60,000 bases of DNA from Membranipora membranacea (GCA_914767715.1 OU612067.1:28186162-28246161); one strand, 5' to 3'. Positions 1-12,015 are shown, numbered from the stretch's first letter. Made by a program: numbers and translations. The notes: generated by a model from the sequence alone, not told the origin.

Positions 1-205
1 ACAAGAAAACATAATGTGTACCAGTCAGCACTACTAGTACTCTTCCCCCATGTAAGCATTGTGTAATAAAACCCTTATGTGGGTCGAAAAATTTTTTATG
101 CTGGTTAGGTTTGTAGTTTCTACCCTATTGGCCTCCCTCTTTTACATTGTTGTAGTAAAAACAGATTTGTGAGTGGTTCGATTTTGCTAAAATGTTTTCT
201 TTTAG

Positions 206-448
206 GTCGAGTGTAAATGCTGTGGTCTGTTAGATTGGCCAGAGCTCAGTGAGATGAAAGGCACACCTGTACTTATAAAAGCAAGCTGTGGCAGAGAAAT
301 ACTTCGAGGTGAGTATTGTTGATTGACTTTTTTTATCCGAGTATCACACTTAGTATTGGTAACCACTGATATTGCGACTATCATATATTTAATAATGTTC
401 TTTTAAATTTCAGACAAGAATAATGAGCCCCACCTAAGGATTGTCTAG
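206..448 (+). CDS. 3' end of an unrecognised gene (two exons)
   Basis: Two exons join in phase. The first (206-308) follows TTTTAG, is open for 34 codons and ends at a GAG|GTGAGT donor. The second (414-448) follows TTTCAG and ends at TAG 446-448. The peptide is cysteine-rich at the start (VECKCCGLLDW) and ends in NEPHLRIV. I do not recognise the family. The gene's 5' part lies outside the window. The clean splice sites and phase match are the only support, so it could also be part of a transposon-borne gene. Confidence 0.4.
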
Positions 449-651
449 GGCTAAAGATTACCGGCTACGGAATGTGTAGCAGCAGAAGGATGATGGATGG
501 AGGGTCGATATATTAGCAAGTGTACTCGAACATGCCAAAGGTCCATCAAGTCAAACAGACACTCCACGGGTAGATCATGCCTGAGCAGAACTGTCGCTAT
601 ACCACCCTCGGGAGTGGCTGATACATAGTAGCACTTATAGCAGACCTTCTC

Positions 652-957
652 TTGAGGTAGGAGACTGGGTTTAATTCCGAGGTAGGTGACCAGGTTAAAT
701 CCTGAAGTACCGGGTTTAGGTCCGAGGTAGGAGACCAGGTTAAATCCTGAGGTAGGAGACCTGGTTTAATCCTAAGGTAGGAGACCAGGTTAAATGCTGA
801 GGTAGGAGACCGGGTTTAATCCCGAGGTAGGAGACCAGTTTAAATCCTGAGGTAGGAGACTGGGTTTAGTCCTGAGGTAGGAGACCAGGTTAAATCCTGA
901 GGTAGAAGACCAGGTTAAATCCTGAGGTAGGAGACCAGGAGAAATCCTGAAGTACCT
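652..957. repeat. 25-bp minisatellite, about 12 copies
   Basis: A tandem array with consensus GAGGTAGGAGACCAGGTTAA followed by ATCCT. Copies differ by a few substitutions (CCAGG or CTGGG, TTAAA or TTTAA) and some have short deletions. The unit is not a multiple of three, so the 83-residue minus-strand open frame through it cycles through frames and is a by-product. Confidence 0.9.
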
Positions 958-1450
958 GACTGTGTGGTTAAATGTTGTCAATAATTCTTTAGCACTAAAA
1001 TTAAGGCGATGCCTAGGAAAAAGACGCCACCTTACCCACAATGGCAGAAAGGATTGAAGGAAATGTTTGGAGGCACAAGACGAGGATAAGCTTACATACT
1101 ACTTAAGGCACTAAGTTGCAGATTTTAAACTCGTGGTTTGCGTTCACTATCTTGGATGAAAATGTTAATTTCAGCAAAACTAGGAAACTACTTTGTGAAC
1201 ATTGATCCTTACCAATAGTAAAAGAATAGTGTGCAAAGGCTTTATTGAATCTTGATTTCACTTTCAGCAAGGCTACCACAAATGAAAGTACATGTAAGTT
1301 GAGTTTGTTTGTTGTTCTTTGCCCTCACTACAGTGTTAGTGGAGAGGCTGGTAGGCTTACAATTGAACAAGTTTCCTGTTTGATGCATGTATTATCTTTT
1401 CTATGATGGTGGTTATTCAGTAATTTTCATAGTTTTTTCGTTGCTTTTAG
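958..1450. other. no gene seen
   Basis: AT-rich unique sequence between the minisatellite and the next candidate exon. I see no conserved motif or convincing open frame. Confidence 0.5.
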
Positions 1451-1716
1451 CTACCTTTGACAGCCAATCTCAGCCAACAACTCATCTGACTGAACAGCAT
1501 TATTGGGGTGACAGAGATGTTATAGAGGATATCCTATTGGACATGGTAAATAAAGTTGTCGCTCAACAACCTGCACAGGATGAGACGGATGTCATTGAAT
1601 CAGCACTGGATTCCCTCGATGGTCAACCAGATGGTCTTCATGTCCCTGGCATTAAAAGCCTAATGTCCCTGTCAGAAAAGAGTGAGTACCCGGATGTTTG
1701 GACACCTGATCAATAG
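1451..1716 (+). CDS. candidate acidic exon, unrecognised
   Basis: An open frame follows a pyrimidine-rich stretch and a TTTTAG acceptor and ends at TAG 1714-1716. The peptide is acidic and polar, for example YWGDRDVIEDILLDMVNKVV and DETDVIESALDSLDG. A possible alternative donor, AAGAGTGAGT, lies near 1680 and would end the exon earlier. No known domain is recognised. Amino-acid composition and the acceptor favour real coding sequence. It may belong to the same locus as the exons at 206-448, but nothing links them directly. Confidence 0.35.
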
Positions 1717-1899
1717 ACTGCCTTCAAGTCAAAACACAACTATATGCCCCATTCTGAACTCTTCCTCAGCAGCTGTAAAGAACTCAGATGGTATGAGTAT
1801 GTTGCGTGCCAATGCTAAGTGGGTTTCCTGTGAAATAACCATAGAGTTATTATTACTCTAGAGCGGACAATGCAGTGTTAAAAACGTCCTACTTAATTA

Positions 1900-2820
1900 T
1901 TGCGAAATCCATGACACAACGCAATCTGGTTGTGCATGGCTAGTGACTGTATCATATAACTTATCATTGAGAATACACATAATGGGCATGGGAATTTAAA
2001 TTTTTAGAGCGCTTTTTGGAAAAATTTTCATGTGACACCATGTGGATCACTTGCAGGTATCTTCACTTTCAATTCCATGACGCAACGAAATCTGGTTGTG
2101 CTTGGATAGTGCATGAATCATTGACTTTATCATTTGAAATATTAGAATTGTACATACAAATTTTGTTTATGGAGCATTTGTAGCCATTTTTTCAGAGAAT
2201 TTCACATGTAACACCATTAACATCCAGTAGGGTATTTTCTCAACCAGTCAGTATAAAATCTTTTTCCTATGCTCCCATTAAAATAAGCCAAATATCAACC
2301 GCAAACCCGTGAGCTTAAATCCCAATGACAGGGCTAGCTGGTTCCTGCCACTTGCCAAGCATTTAACCGTGTCCAGTCTCTCAAACTTAGATGTTGCACA
2401 CTCTGTCGGTTTACTTTATCTGTTCAATTCCAGCTATTTGTGATAACATGGAGTACAAGTAGCCTATGGAAAAGTGATTGGAGGTGAAAAGGTTTGCTGC
2501 TTGCCTTTTTCGTTTTTAGAGTACTTTTAGCAATATTTTTTCTAAAACTTTTCATGTCATACTATAAGATGACTTGCAAGTGATTTCTTTAGCAGTCAGG
2601 GGACAAAAAGATTTGTGTTATCCCCATTAAACACCAAAATCTGAACCGCAAACATATCATCGCGCTAAAATCACAATTACCTGGCTAGCCGGATTTTGCC
2701 ACTGCCACTTGCCTGCCAGTTTGACTGTGTCCTGTCTCTCTAACTAAAATGTTACACACTCACTGAGTTCATTTTATCTGTCCAGTATTATGACTTCCAA
2801 TTATACAACGCGTACAAAAA
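1900..2820. repeat. degenerate tandem/dispersed repeats
   Basis: Several blocks recur in diverged form. CAACG(C/A)AATCTGGTTGTGC occurs near 1918 and 2082. A block with CTTTTCATGT and GACTTGCAAGTG or CACTTGCAG occurs near 2020 and 2545. A block running from CCGCAAAC through GGCTAGC(T/C)GG, GCCACTTGCC and TGTCC(A/T)GTCTCTC occurs near 2300-2390 and 2650-2740. It appears to be an old duplication of a roughly 350-500-bp unit. No coding potential is seen. Confidence 0.65.
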
Positions 2821-3481
2821 TTTTCAGGTTTTGGTTTGGCTATATCATTTAAAGCTCTTAATTCCCTCTCCGGGGTGGCCACTCGCTTTTGGATTGCCAA
2901 CACAGCAGGTTAAATAAATCAATGCATTAACCTTCTGCTGAGTCGCTGAATATCAAGAAACATCGAATGGTCAACTCAAGAATCATACTTGTCCAGCTTG
3001 ACTCTAGATTTTCTTAAATTCCCTCACTCAGTCTTTAAAATTGTATGAAAATGGCAGTCAGTAACCAGTTGCAACACATTATGGATGACACCATAATATT
3101 TCGTCTTTGCAACTTCAATCTTCAGTTGAGAAGAGTACGGAGGGCGTAATTATAGACTTTATTAATATTTCATCTTTAGGTCCCAATAGTATACAATGTG
3201 AATTAAAATGTTTTAACAAATGTTATATATATCATCGGCCAAATATTTTTATTTGCACTCACCTTTGCATTCTACCAACTATATTAGTACTGAGAAAGCT
3301 GATATAATTTCACTCTCTCACCGATGTGACATTTTTAAGTTTACAGATATTTCTGATTTCTCACCATACTCAAAATAAGAGATCATTTGGTACAGGGGGG
3401 GGGGGGGGGGGGTGTGTGATGCAATTTTCTCTGATGGTTGTTTATTTGTAAATGAAAACATGAGCATCATATACAATAATT
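2821..3481. other. no gene; G18 homopolymer at 3395-3412
   Basis: AT-rich sequence with one short open frame (3107-3307) that has no recognisable motif. A run of 18 G residues stands out at 3395-3412. Confidence 0.5.
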
Positions 3482-3782
3482 TTGATAACATCACTGGCCA
3501 AAATTAAGGAAGGGAGTACAGTCTACAAAACCATATCTGATAGTTTGTTAAGATATATATCTATGGATTTTGCCCCGCTATCAACCGTGGAGTCTGTGTG
3601 GTTCAAGGAGTATACAAAGAACCTGAATGCCCGTTACGATCTACCAACTCGAAAAAAATTGACAAAAGTATTATTTCCAGACCTCTACAAAAGAGTAAGG
3701 GGTGAAGTGGAAGACAGTTTAAAGACTGCTAGCCACACATGTGCTCTAACAACAGATGGGTGGACGTCTACTAAGTCTAATC
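3482..3782 (+). pseudogene. hAT-superfamily transposase fragment
   Basis: The open frame encodes the segment just before and including the first catalytic aspartate of hAT (ZBED-like) transposases. In order: an ISDSLLRYISMDFAPLSTVE block matching the usual D-x-x-P-x-S-x-V-E pattern, then ARYDLPTRKKL matching the Y-x-x-P-S-R block, then LYKRVRGEVEDSL, then ALTTDGWTS, whose Asp is the first residue of the DDE triad in this superfamily. The rest of the transposase is missing. The frame runs straight into a LINE fragment on the opposite strand at about 3783, so it is a truncated relic. No terminal repeats were found. Confidence 0.75.
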
Positions 3783-4125
3783 CCCCTTTCTGATCGATCA
3801 GTTCTATAATTGGCTTTGTAATCCAGGGTTTATTGTTGTTGCTTTTAGTGATATTCTTGGTAGGTATACATAGATCAGTGCAGAATTTTATATAATCCGT
3901 GAGTACTTCAGTTTGCTGGTCGATAGTGTCATTTTCTGATATCAAATTGTCCCAAATGGTGGTGTCGAAGCATGCTTTGAGGTTATCGCGGTTATCATCA
4001 GAGTAGTCTCGGCAAGTAGTTGTGATTGGTTTGCATTTTGAGAGTGGGGTATAAGAAGGAACAAGCTGCATTACAAAGTGGTCAGAGTCGCCGAACTTGG
4101 CTAGCTGCTGAAATTGCGTGTATCC
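3783..4125 (-). pseudogene. LINE fragment: endonuclease end and linker
   Basis: On the minus strand the frame reads FGDSDHFVMQLVPSYTPL, then FDTTIWDNLI, then NKPWITKPIIELIDQK. The same order is found in the nearly complete LINE at 12.0-14.9 kb (SSDHNAVQLVPTY, FDTTDWSLFI, KPWITKEIKKLLD). It is therefore the C-terminal end of an apurinic-type endonuclease plus the start of the linker before the reverse transcriptase. Both ends are truncated, and it lies against the hAT fragment. Confidence 0.8.
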
Positions 4126-5550
4126 ATGTTTGATTTTAGCTTTTAGCTTTAGATTTTAGCTCAAGGTAAGTGCTGCTCTTTCTGTGACAATGATCACGTC
4201 CAAAAGAAAAGTGCTTTTTCTACTGCAAGATATATCATGAAGGCCAGTTTTGGCCGCACTTGACAATTATGATGAGGATATTTTGGTTTGTAGTAAACTA
4301 GTGTGCATTGCTGTGACAAGTTGCCTCACAGATTACTGAAGGCAAATATATTGGTCAGCATCGGTGCTGTTTTCTTCAACAGTGACCGTTAGAAAGCTTG
4401 TTCAGAAAGCAATACAAGCCATACAGGGAAAGAGAAGAAGATGCATCTATATAAGCTACAGCAATTGGGAAATTTTAAGCATAATTCAAAGGTGAGCACA
4501 TACATTTATAAACTCATGACATTTACCTGGCATATAGTTCGACTGTAGGTTTTGCTTTTGAGCGAGCCTGGTCGGAGGTCAATGGATGATAAAGGGGTGC
4601 TCTCATGATGAGATGAGGAATGAGATAGTGGAAAAGGATTATGTGGTGGAGGTCCCTAGCACTGTCTACCTTTTAAGCATAGTTAATCACAACCCAAAAC
4701 TCAAGATTGGAAGTCTAGGTTAATGTAGATGTAGATTTTTCCATATAGTACGTAGGGGAAGTACCATAGCCTACTATACATTCACAACTCGGCCTTCGGA
4801 CCACTAACAGCCCCCAACTCAAGTTCTAGTGCAAAATCAAAGTTTTGTATTTAATCAGCCATGTATTTTTGCTGTAGTTATTCAATCACCGTGATTCTCG
4901 GATATATTGGGCAAGTCGCCAGTGCAAACAGGATTTCACTCTACATTTTAAAGTTGCGATCAATATTTAACCTTTAAACGTTGCGAATTCGAGGTTTTTC
5001 CGTCAGGCGGTTACTCTGATGATAATGAAGTTATTGTCAAGGTCAATCACATGGCATAATATGCTGATAGAAGACAAAGATATTGATAATAGATATACAG
5101 GCTTGTGAAGCAGGTCAAGAAGGTATCTTAACTTCGTGTTCGTTACAGCGTGGATGGTTTTCATGTCAACGTCACTTGGAGAGCTAAATAAAGAAGTTTT
5201 ACCGTTGATGTTAAAAATCCTTGGCATAATATTTTTATTTCCAAATAGCCTTCCGAAAACCTTGAGAAAAATCATAAATATATAGGCTTTTAATTTGGGT
5301 AAAGATGTATTTCAATAGGCGATTGTCTGTCTGGCTATGTATTTTGTTCACAATGCTGAATCCGGACACTACTTATTGTTCAGCTATTGTCATAAGGTTG
5401 ATATTGTCTGTTGGCCAAAAAGGATCAAAATCAAACTAGCCTGGATTAAAATATATAATAAAGTTGTAGTGAAAATAATTGCGTTTCCAGGATCAGTAGA
5501 CCTATTGTTATTAATTTTAAGCGAGTTTTGATCAGGGCCAGGGAGAGCTG
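4126..5550. other. no gene recognised
   Basis: A mostly AT-rich stretch. There are short open frames on both strands (for example 5003-5275 on minus and a short plus frame near 4610-4725), but none has a motif, a splice-site pair or a neighbour that would support it. Confidence 0.4.
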
Positions 5551-6620
5551 GTGGTGGCAAGAAGGCCAGATGAACAGACCGTAGCCTCACTCTACGCACC
5601 TTGTGGTTTCTGCTTAGTGGGTTGTCACAAGAAGACCCTTTCCACCCACATGTCTCGATGTACCCGGAGCTAACATTAACAGAAAGTGTTTTGAAGATGG
5701 AATTCTGTTAGTTGAGACATACCTTCCAAAGTTGAGGCCTTTAGAGCAAAGAGTTGAGGAAATATTCACAGGAATGAAAGATACATCGGCTAACGAAGGT
5801 AAGACAGCTTCCAGTCTCTGTATTTTGTACTTACCTTCTGAAAACTTCTCTGTCCATCTTTTGCCGTTTTAAAACATTTTGACACATTAATTTAGTATGC
5901 ATGTATTAACTTAGAAAGGAGGCATTCACCACACTTTAATTGGCTTGTAGGTGTCATCCAAATCATCAGGAATGACCCATTAATTCACGTCTTCGCAAGG
6001 CATCAACTGCTCAGAAAAGGTGAAAATCACACATACCAGGAGGTGAATCAAATACGATCAAAGCTACGCTTGCTTGCTCGCTTGATGGTGAAACTATGAG
6101 CCATATCTGGTCAACAACAACTACTGTTCAATGAGTTCCTACGACCTTCCTTCTATGACAACTGGGTCGAGGCTGTGCTAGAACTACGAAAGGAAAACAA
6201 ACAACTGGCAGTGACTCTAGGATACTTTGTGAAGAAGCTGGCTGTCCTGAAAAAAGGAGAGGCAATTCGTACAGGAGATGCGGTGATGAGAGAGGAAGCG
6301 TCAGGATTCATTGATCTATCTATACCAATGTTCGTGGTCAGAAACAGTCATCACTTCAACTATCCGCATGCAGCAGCAACAAAAGATCAGGCAGCCGACT
6401 GTGCTCCCTCTTACAGAAGACCTGCAGAAACTAACAAACAAACAAACAAACAGATTTCATACGATTACAAAAGTTGTTGCTGTGCGCCCTGGTGATCTTC
6501 AACAAGAGACGCCCTGATGAAGTAGCCTCAATCACTATTGCTGACTATCGAATGGCCCAGTCTCAAAGGGATGACCGAGGTGACGTCATCAACAATCTTT
6601 CACCCGCTACATATATACAA
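5551..6620 (+). pseudogene. decayed zinc-finger/recombinase-like gene
   Basis: A chain of co-oriented open blocks broken by stops and frame changes. Block 1 (5551-5670) has a CGFCLVGCHKKTLSTHMSRC zinc finger. Block 2 (about 5671-5801) ends at a GTAAG donor. Block 3 (5951-6090) has RNDPLIHVFARHQLLRKG and KLRLLARLM. Block 4 (6121-6310) has FDNWV-like and LGYFVKKLAVLKKGEAI segments and SGFIDL. Block 5 (6465-6560) has IFNKRRPDEVASITIADY. From memory, this order resembles a multicopy animal family with a CxxC...HxxxC finger and a tyrosine-recombinase-like body, possibly Crypton-related. The family name is uncertain; the co-linearity of blocks is the stronger evidence. The Myb-like exon at 10999-11231 may be its last exon. 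Confidence 0.5.
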
Positions 6621-7555
6621 AACAAACCTTGTTAGCTGTTCAAGCAATCAAAATGAAGCTATCCCACCTCGGTCCGAACCCAAGACATCCATATCAAACA
6701 AATTATGGTACAAATGGGCCACGGAAACAGATTGAATAAAGGATGGACAGTGGACACATAATGATTTGGATAGTGAAATATTTGTTACCTCTAGTTAGTC
6801 ATCCTATAGTGGTGCGCCAGGTGGTGAAATGTTCTTTCAATAAGCCTTATTATGAGACTTATCTCCCCACAAATCATTAGGACCTAGTGCGCATGCGCTA
6901 ATCCCAGTTAGTGTCTCGGTTGTCTGGGAGTAAGTAATGTTTTTTTTTCGGTATCAATCAGTTTGCTGTGATTATAAAGGCCCATCATGCCTCATTAAAT
7001 TAAATTACCACTGGTTAAGTTATTCATAATTATGCTTAGACACATATCATAAGTAAGTAATCAATCAGTTCTTATCTGTTTTATTGCCATTACTGGCTAT
7101 ATTACTCAGATATAAATGTCGATTCTGCACACTGTCACCCTGTGTGTATCACTATGCAGCGGCAGCATCATTGTCAACTAGACACAGGCTTATGGCTCTG
7201 TCAAGGAGTTTGCCTATTGAAGAAAAGTGCTATCTATCTATGTGTACATGATATGTTATGTAATGTAATCATGTAGGTATCTATATGCTTGACTATGTAT
7301 AGTTATGGAATGCTATAGAATATTCTTCTGCCGTCTTCTCAGAGTTTTGTTTGTGCTACCACCCAGTCCACAAAAGTACAACTCACAGGCCTACTGACAG
7401 TGCCAAAATGTGTTTTGGGGCTTTGGCGTGGGTTTGGAGAATGCTAAGTTCATTGGTAGTATAGTGAAAAAAGAGGGAGCGTAAAAGTCACATGCTTATA
7501 TCAATCAATGAATTATCTGTGTGAGTTTAATTTCATTTTATTCTCCTTTTCAGGA
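6621..7555. other. no gene seen
   Basis: Non-coding AT-rich sequence between the zinc-finger relic and the THAP transposase. I see no clear terminal repeat for the transposon. Confidence 0.45.
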
Positions 7556-9510
7556 ATGATCACTTGTTGTGTGCCTGGATGCTTCAATACCTCTGTCACA
7601 CACTCCTGCCACAGATTCCCAGAAAATCCTAAGCTTCGAAAGGCATGGATATTGGCAGTCGGCCGAACTGCAACAAACACCTGATACAAACTTTTTACTC
7701 CGAACACAACACATCGGAGTTGTTCTGCCCACTTCCCTGGAGGCGTGAAGGGCAATGCAACGGTTCCTTCCATATTCCCACTGAAATCCCACACTGCGAG
7801 TGATACTCCTAATCAACCAGTCATCTCCAAACTAAGATCAGGAGCACCAACCAAAACACAGCAACTTAAACTAAAAACGCAACATACCAGCGCGGATGCG
7901 TTTGATATAATAACCAGTACTCCAAGATCAAAAACTGTACTAGCGACCACACCAATACAGGTACGTACACATACACGATCATCAACCCACCGACATACCA
8001 ATCAACATTTGGTTAGGCCTTCAGCCATGAATGATGTTCCGGGGCTGCCATGTCAACATGACATGGAGGTAGAATCATCTACAAGCTGTAACACTCCTCC
8101 TAGCGAGCTCAGTCATTCCAATATAAATATTATAACTAATGCAATAGCTAGTGGTCAGCTGATACCGCAAGTTCGACATACTGTTGAGATTCATACAACC
8201 AAACCATCTGAATCTGTGCCAAAAGACACACCAATATCCCTACACGAAGCCCCAAGACACGCATACATTGTGTCATGGGACCATAACTACTGTAAAGACT
8301 CCAGTCCGAAACCTGTCTCACCTACAAAATCAGCTTAACGTAAAATTAATGTCGCATCCGCCAAAGTTATGTCACTCAACCAATCCCTGTCTCGAGTAAA
8401 AACAGAAGTGAAGCTACTGAAAAGGAGGGTACTTGACTCAGATCTGGTTCGAAAATCTAGCTCTGACTCGAACCTGTACACAGGCTTTAGAGATGCAGCC
8501 CACTATGATCTGCTAAAAAAACCTTCTCCTCCCTGATGAACCATTTATCGTTTATCCGGTAGCTGAAATACAAATTAGACACGCCTCAAGAAGATCTTGC
8601 GTTCAGGTAAGTGTAGACTAAAATTAAGAAGGTTGGATATTGTTTCTGCATTCCGGTACCTGCTCGTGATTTAACATGATGGTATAGTTGTCATGTTCTT
8701 GAACCCCTCAGTACTGCATGCATGTACTAATTGTGCACATATTGTGCTTGTATGGTCTGCGAAGCACTGATTAACAGTGTTTGGCCCTCACTATTGTTGT
8801 TTACCAGTTTTATGTGGCAGATACTATGAAATAAAAAGTTGAACAGCCCTTGTCTAGTGGCATAATAGTGAGAGAATAATATTCAGTATCATTTGTCTAT
8901 AGCCCGGCACAGGCTCTCTGATAATCCATAGAGGTTTCAACCATCATTACAGCTTTTACAGATCTCATGTAGTTGAGGTTTGGCGAGCTGCCTATCTGGC
9001 CAAGTCAAAATCTGGTGCGAGACTACATGCCGGAATCTTTTAAAGAAAAATATGCCACAACAAGAGTAATAGTAGATTGCACAGAAATATTTATTCAACG
9101 CCCGACATCAGCTTCAGTCCAATAACGCTGCCAAAGCTTTGGTCGGTATAACTCCAAACTGTTTCATATCATTTGTCCCTCCAATACAACCAGGCAGGTT
9201 GTCTGACAAAGATCGTAGAAGTGGTCTGATAGATCTGTTAGAACCGGGAGATTTAGTTATGGCTGATAGAGGCTTTACTATCGCAGATTTACTAAACGAT
9301 TCAGTCGAGCTAAACATTCCTCCATTTCTCGATGGTAAGCCTCAGTTTGCTGCTGAGGAAGTAGTATCCACAAGGTCTATCGCATTGGTAAGAATACACG
9401 TGGAAAGAGTGATCGGACGAGTGCGCAGGTTCAGAATTGCATTACCCCAACTTTTAAATGATATTATGACGGATATAACATATTTTTGTTTTGTAATTTT
9501 GTGGGTATCA
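7556..9510 (+). pseudogene. THAP-domain DDE_4 transposase, degenerate
   Basis: The first block starts at ATG 7556 just after a CAG acceptor. It encodes a THAP zinc finger: CCVPGCFN, HRFPENPKLRKAWI, then CSAHF and VPSIF. It stays in one frame except for a single TGA at 7682-7684. The frame continues as a Ser/Thr/Pro-rich linker to 8338. A coiled stretch follows (KTEVKLLKRRVLDSDLV), then NLYTGFRDAAHYDLL. The catalytic domain (8960-9480) has IWPS, MPESFKEKYATTRVIVDCTE, LVGITPNCFISFV, MADRGF and RIHVERVIGRVRRFRI. The three acidic residues are present: D 9075-9077, D 9265-9267, E 9403-9405. About ten residues and the frame are lost near 9118. It would not make a full protein. Confidence 0.8.
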
Positions 9511-9786
9511 ATCTGTGAGTCATTGATATTTGATAATGTGATATTATCAAATATTACCAATATTTTGATAAAGAGTAATTTTATTGCTAAATCAACACCT
9601 TTTGGCCGATGGTTATATATGTCGGGGCTTTATTTATTGACCACAAATCTTTTGATAATAAAATCAAAAAATCTACTAATGATCTTCAATCAGAAAAATG
9701 CGAAAAAGTTTGCACTATTTTGCATATTGAAATTATAAAGAGAAGCAAAAGCTCACATGTAACATAAAAATGGAGAGTTTGCCCTC

Positions 9787-10260
9787 AGTGTGCGGTGCGT
9801 GCCCTTGGTCTTGGTTTCTGGGCCAGTCGAGTTGACCTTCGAGTAGCAGTTGTTGGTTTGTAACTTGCCATCACACCATTAAGGCAGTGCTCTGTGTTAT
9901 TTTCTATATTACACATGTACTCTTGGCTCGTCTGGTTGAGGAGATCAAGCACTTGTAATCGAGACCACACGGATCAAGAACCTTGAGTACCAAATTTTCT
10001 ACACGCAAGATCCTCATTCTTTGTTGCTGAGAGAGCATGGAATACCAGGAGGGAGAAGCATACAGGAGAATGGGACGGATCCATGCTATGTAGAAATGTT
10101 TCAGTGCACTGATAGGCATTCCAGATCGTTTGAGGTCTATCAGTGTATATATTATTGGTCTAGTCTTTTTCACGAGGTGATCAACGTGTTGTTTGAATGT
10201 CAGATTGTTGTCAATCGCGACACCTAAAAACTTCGTGCTTGTCTCCAGCACCATTGATCA
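9787..10260 (-). pseudogene. LINE reverse-transcriptase C-terminal fragment
   Basis: The minus-strand frame contains STKFLGVAIDNNLTFKQHVD, then LKRSGMPISALKHFYIAWIR and PILLYASPSWYSML. These are the conserved thumb and post-thumb blocks of jockey/CR1-type LINEs (LGV-D and Y-x-x-IRP-x-L-x-YASP-x-W). A frame change near 9960 moves the ending into another frame that finishes near 9787 with a basic tail. The palm domain is missing, so it is 5' truncated. It lies a few hundred bases past the THAP transposase and belongs to a different family from the LINE at 12-15 kb. Confidence 0.75.
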
Positions 10261-10998
10261 CAAACATCAAACCTATGGCAAACCATACTTTATGATCAAA
10301 TTTCTCATTCTCCTCATAACGTGAATGGTGGTACCGGATTCCACCTTTTAAATTATTTAGCACAGCGAGCACAATCATTCTATCAGAACGAGAGTAGCCC
10401 ATCCTTGTAATGTGGGCACATGACTCCTGATCAGTTCACATACCGAGGCCCTCTTGATTCCATCCAGTTTGTCTCACCCAAATTTTTCACCATCAGGAAA
10501 TGAGACGTAAAGGGTTGCCAGACTGGCGCTCCGCGCAAGTTGGTGATTGTTTGGAGGTGCAAGCCTATGGCATTCTAAACTTTTATTGTGTCAAAAAAAC
10601 TATTGTCTGCTCGTTAAGACAGGATCTTTTGATGGTACAAAATACTAGCTGATAAAAAAACAGTATTTTTAGAAGACTATAAAATATGTGATTAAAAAAC
10701 GAAGTTTAGCTGATGAAAACGATGTCAAAACAACTGGCATGGTGGGCGACAAATAAAAAAGTCAATAGTAAGAACTTTCTGGCGCAAATAATGCTTGAGC
10801 GTAGGATTCTACGTTTACACAGTAAGCGGGAAACCTTCATTTTCAAGTACATGTATAAACAATGAGAAGATATTTAAGTTACACCTTTGTGACAATGAGG
10901 GATCACAGCTATCAGCACTCTACGGTATACAGTGAATATCATAAGGGTTATGTGTTAGTCCTAGGAATTATTATTTATCTTTTCTTGTTACATTGCAG
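10261..10998. other. no gene recognised
   Basis: Possible decayed upstream part of the LINE fragment on the minus strand (10261-10500), without recognisable reverse-transcriptase motifs. The remainder is AT-rich sequence. Confidence 0.35.
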
Positions 10999-11231
10999 AA
11001 CAAGAAATGCCAGAGCAAGACAGTACATGCGAGAGGACAGATGAGCAAACCAAGGTTAGGAGGAGATGGAGCAAAGATGAGGACAACATAATTTATTTTA
11101 TTTGGAATATGAAGGGAAATGGGAAATTGCCTGACATACAGAAGCTTGATAACATAGCTCGTCAACTGCCAATCAGATCGAAGGTTGTCACCAGGGCCCA
11201 TCTTCAACATATCATGAAAAAAAGTGTTTAA
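10999..11231 (+). CDS. Myb/SANT-like terminal exon
   Basis: The exon follows a TTGCAG acceptor and ends at TAA 11229-11231. The peptide is charged at first (EQEMPEQDSTCERTDEQ). It then has RRRWSKDEDNIIYFIWNMKG, GKLPDIQKLDNIARQL and RSKVVTRAHLQHIMKK, which has the W-x-x-x-E-D spacing and helix pattern of a degenerate Myb/SANT or trihelix-type DNA-binding unit. Zinc-finger proteins like the one decayed at 5551-6620 are, as I recall, often closed by such a unit. This exon could therefore be the end of that gene, now separated from it by the THAP transposon and a LINE fragment. That link is inference. Confidence 0.45.
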
Positions 11232-12015
11232 TATTTCAAGTTTGCAAAATAATTCTGTATTGTTTTGTTGTTTTAAATAATAAGTAAATACTTTTTTCTT
11301 TTATTCGGAAATAAAACCATTCTTGCATGGAGGTGAATACAACTCCTTGATTCTTGATTATCCTCTCATAGAATACTCTCTCTGGAATGCATTGGGTCTG
11401 TGTCAATCAAGGGAGTACATGATTTGAGTGAATTATTATAAGTCCGAAAAAATAATCTCACATGACACTAGCGTGCTGCCTACCTTTATAGCTTGACTGA
11501 CTGAAAAAAGAAACTAAACTTACACCATTTGTATATTCTCTCAAAATACCAAAATACATGCATATCAAATGCGCCTCATTGTATGAGCCACGGAATTTGA
11601 AAGCTGACAATATCAGATTTGGTAGTTTGATGGTGTTGTCTTACCTTGATAATTGTGTGTATTTGTGACACACTGATAGTCAATATATACATATATAAAT
11701 GACTCATTGTCCAGGGTTTTTATGGGTACCAATAGTGGGATATGTAATATATGACACTTTATTGCACATATGTGTGTATATATATATCTCAAGGTCGCTT
11801 CAACAGGCTGATTGACCAAAAACCAGCTCTCTCAGTTTTAAGTACTTTTATCTATCAAATCAGCTCAAATCATTTTACCTTCTACACTCACTAGTGGATT
11901 AAATACCAGAGAACACTCAGAGAACATTCTTATCCATCAGTACTGCCTCAGTGAAGATATATTCCAGGTTGAAGTATCAAAGCAGCTCACTCTTATGTCA
12001 ACAGGAAGTGATTTG
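11232..12015. other. no gene seen; includes LINE 5' flank
   Basis: AT-rich sequence with a short TATATA tract near 11776. The 5' boundary of the following LINE is probably in or just after this stretch, but I could not place it exactly. Confidence 0.4.

Noticed and set aside
652-957. CRISPR-like regular repeats
   Set aside because: Units are contiguous with no unique spacers; it is a minisatellite in an animal genome. The same applies to 39407-39775 and 14844-14933.
5003-5275. 90-codon minus frame
   Set aside because: No motif, no splice context and composition typical of AT-rich non-coding DNA.
7745-8338. A separate 197-codon gene
   Set aside because: It is in frame with the THAP domain upstream and is the linker of the same transposase after one TGA.
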